A stretch of 9,970 nt of DNA from Thiotrichales bacterium HSG1. GTDB lineage: Bacteria; Pseudomonadota; Gammaproteobacteria; Beggiatoales; Beggiatoaceae. Position numbers and translations under genes: made by a program. The stretch is taken from assembly GCA_030378125.1 (NCBI GenBank), contig JAUCGN010000054.1:1-9970 (forward strand), in the 5' to 3' direction. Positions 7,870 through 9,970 of this stretch are shown in pieces (the stretch's first letter is position 1; every line of letters begins with the position of its first letter). The notes below the pieces were generated by a model that saw only the letters and a program-made list of their open reading frames with translations, did no database searches and was not told where the DNA came from.

Positions 7870-7995
7870 CTTCGGACAGTTTTTATAACATATTGTTATT
7901 AAAGTAATTTTTTATTTCAAAGAAAAATAATAAAACATTTAAATTTCAATAAGTTATAGTTTTAACTAAGTTCAGTTTTCAAAAACTGTCCGAAC
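7870..7995. mobile_element. 126-bp TA-flanked inverted-repeat element (MITE-like)
   Basis: A perfect 14-bp inverted repeat, TTCGGACAGTTTTT at 7871-7884 and its complement at 7981-7994, bounds a 126-bp AT-rich piece with no coding capacity. The dinucleotide TA sits immediately outside on both sides (7868-7869 and 7996-7997), as expected for the TA target duplication of IS630/Tc1/mariner elements. It abuts the 5' side of the decayed transposase, so it may be a miniature derivative of that element or two of its ends. The assignment is from structure only. Confidence 0.6.
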
Positions 7996-8029
7996 TATTT
8001 AAATACAATAAGTTACTATATATAGTTGG

Positions 8030-8116
8030 TAGTCCTGCACAAAATAGTGTTTTCTCTAAAAAAAGCTGTTAAATATCAATCAATTAATAAATTTATCACT
8101 ATGCATTGCAGGACTA
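8030..8116. mobile_element. Second TA-flanked inverted-repeat element (MITE-like)
   Basis: GGTAGTCCTGCA at 8028-8039 is perfectly inverted at 8107-8118. The arms extend imperfectly to about 22 bp each (the inner segment ATAGTG matches CACTAT at 8097-8102). If the TA at each end is the target site, the element proper starts GTCCTGCA and ends TGCAGGAC. The interior is about 50 bp, AT-rich and non-coding. Its end sequence differs from the neighbouring element, so it is a separate family. It could instead be a hairpin RNA or terminator, but there is no converging gene close by that needs one. Confidence 0.55.
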
Positions 8117-8125
8117 CCCTATTCT

Positions 8126-8303
8126 GATTAACAGGATTAAAATCTAAAAAGCTGCTTGTGCCTTTATTCTGAAAATTCTATAATTCTGCAAATTCTGATT
8201 CAGACAAAAAAGTTTTGAACAGGATTATACATGATTAGAGGATTAACAGGATGAGAGTCTGTAATCCTGCCCATCCTTCAATCCTGCATAATCTTGTTCA
8301 GAC
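8126..8303. repeat. Dispersed intergenic repeat cluster with imperfect hairpin
   Basis: The word GATTAACAGGAT occurs at 8126-8137 and 8241-8252, among variants of ATTCTGATTCAGACAA. Positions 8213-8253 pair imperfectly with 8272-8303 (for example GAACAGGATTATACATGATT against the complement of AATCCTGCATAATCTTGTTC), forming a long hairpin with a short loop. The 19-mer at 8240-8258 recurs at 9725-9743 with one mismatch, so this is a repeat family. No coding sequence is supported here. A terminator role for the minus-strand gene ending at 8357 is possible but not shown. Confidence 0.6.
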
Positions 8304-8356
8304 AGGCTTATTCAACTCCATCACCCCCCGATATTCCTCCGCCTTCCCCTTCTTGT

Positions 8357-8779
8357 TCAACAATATTTTTCGCAAAATGTGTTAAGTCCAACTCGAATAA
8401 CGTATACGCTTATTGCTACTGTCAGGATATGCAGTGCTGCTCCTGAATAGCCCATTATCAGTAATACTGAGCCAAGTTTTTCTAGTACATCTTCATTTCT
8501 GAGGTCGCCCCATTTTTGCCATTGCTTGCTAAGTTCACTGCTTTCTTTGCACAGTAATTCTTTGGCTTGGCTGCCATATTTTTGTAAAAAGGTATCTGGA
8601 GCTTCTTGGGTATTTTCGGCAATTTGTTGGCGTTGCTTTTCTAGTAATTGTTCTTCATTGTCAATTGGGGAGGTGGATTTGCTTGCACCAAATTGGGATT
8701 TTTCTTGGTCACGCAGTTCTTGTAGTTGTTGGTCCATTTGTGCCGATAGTACGGCTATTTCTTCAGTGGTAAAGTTCAT
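8357..8779 (-). CDS. Hypothetical protein, coiled coil with C-terminal membrane helix
   Basis: This is a 140-aa protein with AGGA about 7 nt before the ATG at 8779. Residues 1-100 are Gln/Glu/Lys-rich and likely helical or coiled coil (ELRDQEKSQF, EEQLLEKQRQQIAENTQE). Residues about 102-129 are hydrophobic (LGSVLLIMGYSGAALHILTV) and would form one long or two short membrane helices near the C-terminus. It ends FCEKYC. No family is recognised and no catalytic motif is seen. Both other frames stay open past its stop: one runs to a TAA at 8308-8310 with a Glu/Gly-rich tail, so a frameshift near codon 126-130 that changed the C-terminus cannot be excluded. It lies 62 bp downstream of the VapC gene on the same strand, but nothing ties it to the toxin-antitoxin function. 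Confidence 0.7.
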   Translation of the reverse strand: MNFTTEEIAVLSAQMDQQLQELRDQEKSQFGASKSTSPIDNEEQLLEKQRQQIAENTQEAPDTFLQKYGSQAKELLCKESSELSKQWQKWGDLRNEDVLEKLGSVLLIMGYSGAALHILTVAISVYVIRVGLNTFCEKYC

Positions 8780-8841
8780 AGTTGAGTCCTATTTAGTTTC
8801 TGATTTTTTTGGTTTCTACACACCGACATGAGTTCGCAAGT

Positions 8842-9273
8842 TCATTTTTCCAATGGTTTATACCAGTTTTCAATAACAATATCTGAAAAAATTTCATAAT
8901 CAGAGGTGTTAGCTGTAACAATTGTTAAGTTATTCACTTTAGCAATAGCAGCAATTTGTCCATCTGCAAATGGTGGTGTTTTTCCTAACAGACTTAAACT
9001 AGCACGTTCTGTTGCATGCCATTCTGCCGCTTTTTGAGTATATGGTAAGATAGGTAATTGGGCAACAACTTGATTTAAATACTGTTCCAATTTTTTACGT
9101 TTACGTGAAATAGGTAGTCGTTGACAACCAAATAGTAATTCATGCCAAACGATTGTAGCAGTTACAATTTCATCTTGATATTGTTCAATTTTATCTAATA
9201 TCAATTGATTTGGTTTGGGACGGTTTGGTTCTGAGAGGATATTGGTATCAAGCAAAAACCTAAGTATACTCAT
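8842..9273 (-). CDS. vapC: VapC-type PIN-domain toxin ribonuclease
   Basis: This is a 143-aa protein of usual VapC length. The N-terminal strand FLLDTNILSE carries the first acidic residue (Asp9). WHELLFG supplies Glu45, FADGQIAAIA supplies Asp104, and the late TIVTANTSDYEIF (about 117-129, Asp125) completes the four-acid PIN site that binds the metal ions for RNA cleavage. Such toxins cleave tRNA or rRNA when freed from the antitoxin. The specific target cannot be told. Its ATG overlaps the antitoxin stop by 4 bp (ATGA), the classical coupled arrangement. All expected catalytic residues are present, so it is likely active. Confidence 0.93.
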   Translation of the reverse strand: MSILRFLLDTNILSEPNRPKPNQLILDKIEQYQDEIVTATIVWHELLFGCQRLPISRKRKKLEQYLNQVVAQLPILPYTQKAAEWHATERASLSLLGKTPPFADGQIAAIAKVNNLTIVTANTSDYEIFSDIVIENWYKPLEK

Positions 9274-9530
9274 AACAGAACTTCTCGTCCTGGACTGCGA
9301 TCACGTACATCATTGAAAATATCTTCATCATAAAGGTCAGTAATATCAATTTGTTGACGGAATGTTTGTAGAGCTTGCCAGAAATTTGGTTGATTATTTT
9401 TAGTTGGAACTAATGTCGCAATTATTTCATTATTTTGAGTCAACTTAATTGAGTAACCTTGTTCAATTCGTTGTATAATGTCGGTCCAATAGTCAGGAGC
9501 TTGGGTAATTGAATATTGTTTGTTTATCAT
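9270..9530 (-). CDS. Phd/YefM-family antitoxin
   Basis: This is an 86-aa protein whose first 50 residues match the Phd/YefM DNA-binding fold (a short strand near SITQAP, a helix DIIQRIEQG, then SIKLTQNNEIIATLVP with the typical beta-hairpin). The C-terminal part, rich in Asp and Glu around DITDLYDEDIFNDV, would be the toxin-neutralising tail. AAGG lies about 9 nt before the ATG at 9530. These antitoxins bind their partner and repress their own promoter. The operator was not located, though the 50 bp upstream are AT-rich and the repeat block at 9601 begins soon after. It is the first gene of the pair with the PIN toxin. Confidence 0.9.
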   Translation of the reverse strand: MINKQYSITQAPDYWTDIIQRIEQGYSIKLTQNNEIIATLVPTKNNQPNFWQALQTFRQQIDITDLYDEDIFNDVRDRSPGREVLL

Positions 9531-9600
9531 GTTTATATACCTTAATGAGTATTTATTTTTGGGGACTAGAAATCTCTTACTAAAAATATTTAATAATTGT

Positions 9601-9743
9601 CTGAATCAGAATTTTCAGGATAGATAGTACAACGAATTGACGAAATAATCGAATTAAAGGCAATGTGATGTCGGTTAAAAATTCGTTCATTTCGCTAATT
9701 CGCTGTACTGTCTTGTTTGAATCAGGATTTACAGGATGAGAGT
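9601..9743. repeat. Composite repeat: direct repeats flanking a 33-bp inverted repeat
   Basis: Arms 9623-9655 and 9680-9712 pair at 27 of 33 positions (for example GATAGTACAACGAATT against the complement of AATTCGCTGTACTGTC), with a 24-nt loop. Outside them, 9601-9621 and 9717-9737 are direct repeats of a 21-mer (18 of 21 identical; core TGAATCAG). The 3' unit shares a 19-mer with the cluster at 8240-8258. A minus-strand ORF across this block is formed by the repeat and has no protein features. The block lies upstream of the antitoxin gene. Confidence 0.6.
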
Positions 9744-9750
9744 TCGGTAG

Positions 9751-9852
9751 GGTGCATTTGCGAAATGTCATACACCACCAAATATATGAAAAATCAAATT
9801 GTTGTTGTGGTGTTTGTAGTTATCATGGTGTATGACGTTTCACTTATACACC
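9751..9852. repeat. Inverted repeat with 27-bp arms
   Basis: Arms 9751-9777 and 9826-9852 pair at 22 of 27 positions, with the inner 16 nt (ending TCATACACCA) matching at 15 of 16. The 48-nt interior is AT- and GT-rich and non-coding. The structure is compatible with a miniature element, a terminator for the gene entering from the right edge, or a structured RNA. No TA duplication is obvious at the outer ends. Confidence 0.6.
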
Positions 9853-9918
9853 TTTGTATAATAGACCCATGATAAAAAATTAAGAGCAAAAGATTAAGAA
9901 AATGTAGGTCGGAGGTCG

Positions 9919-9970
9919 TTACACCTTGAAGCCAAAGAGCTTGTACGTAGATAGGCCCCCACCTTCTTCA
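9919..9970 (-). CDS. Possible C-terminal end of a gene entering from the right edge
   Basis: The minus strand is open from the window edge to a TAA at 9919-9921. It gives 16 residues, EEGGGLSTYKLFGFKV. The stretch is richer in G+C than its surroundings and reads like the end of a folded protein, but it is too short to name a family. It could be non-coding. Confidence 0.35.
   Translation of the reverse strand, partial: EEGGGLSTYKLFGFKV

Noticed and set aside
7866..8303. CRISPR array
   Set aside because: The repeats are inverted and irregular in spacing, with no regularly spaced direct repeats and no cas genes.
9580..9771. Minus-strand 63-aa ORF
   Set aside because: It is built almost entirely from the composite inverted repeat at 9601-9743.

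Overview
The window is AT-rich (roughly one third G+C by eye) and bacterial. It looks like accessory sequence from a Gram-negative: it starts inside an RND-type inner-membrane pump and carries dispersed intergenic repeats of the type GATTAACAGGAT / TCTGAATCAGGATT, TA-flanked miniature elements and a decayed IS630. The repeat style and the nSTAND1-WD40 protein recall large sulfur bacteria (Beggiatoaceae/Thiotrichales) or filamentous cyanobacteria. That placement is an impression from memory, not a result.

Layout. (a) 1-832, minus strand: N-terminal part of an RND transporter running off the left edge. (b) 833-1111: AT-rich divergent intergenic region with a perfect 12-bp palindrome just before the next gene. 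(c) 1112-6921, plus strand: a compact set of four genes: a 60-aa predicted secreted peptide, a 346-aa protein with a Cys-rich N-terminus and a possible ADP-ribosyltransferase-like/DUF3626-like C-terminal region, a 301-aa protein of unknown family, and a 1224-aa nSTAND1 ATPase with a transmembrane helix and about 14 WD40 repeats. The last three overlap each other and must be co-expressed. (d) 7091-8118: a multiply frameshifted IS630-family transposase and two small TA-flanked inverted-repeat elements. (e) 8119-8356: imperfect hairpin repeats. (f) 8357-9530, minus strand: a hypothetical protein with a C-terminal membrane helix, then a Phd/YefM antitoxin-VapC (PIN) toxin pair transcribed toward it. 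(g) 9531-9918: two further inverted-repeat blocks. (h) 9919-9970, minus strand: probable last 16 codons of a gene entering from the right edge.

The most interesting unit is the 1112-6921 operon. STAND ATPases with WD40 sensors are typical of bacterial conflict and defence systems, where a sensor-triggered oligomer activates an effector. This one has no effector domain fused to its N-terminus. Instead it is translationally coupled to two uncharacterised proteins, one of which may be an enzyme. The predicted secreted peptide at the head and the helix between ATPase and propellers suggest a membrane-spanning sensor. This reading is inference. A 25-nt exact inverted repeat between the left window edge and the STAND gene also raises the possibility of a chimeric contig end.
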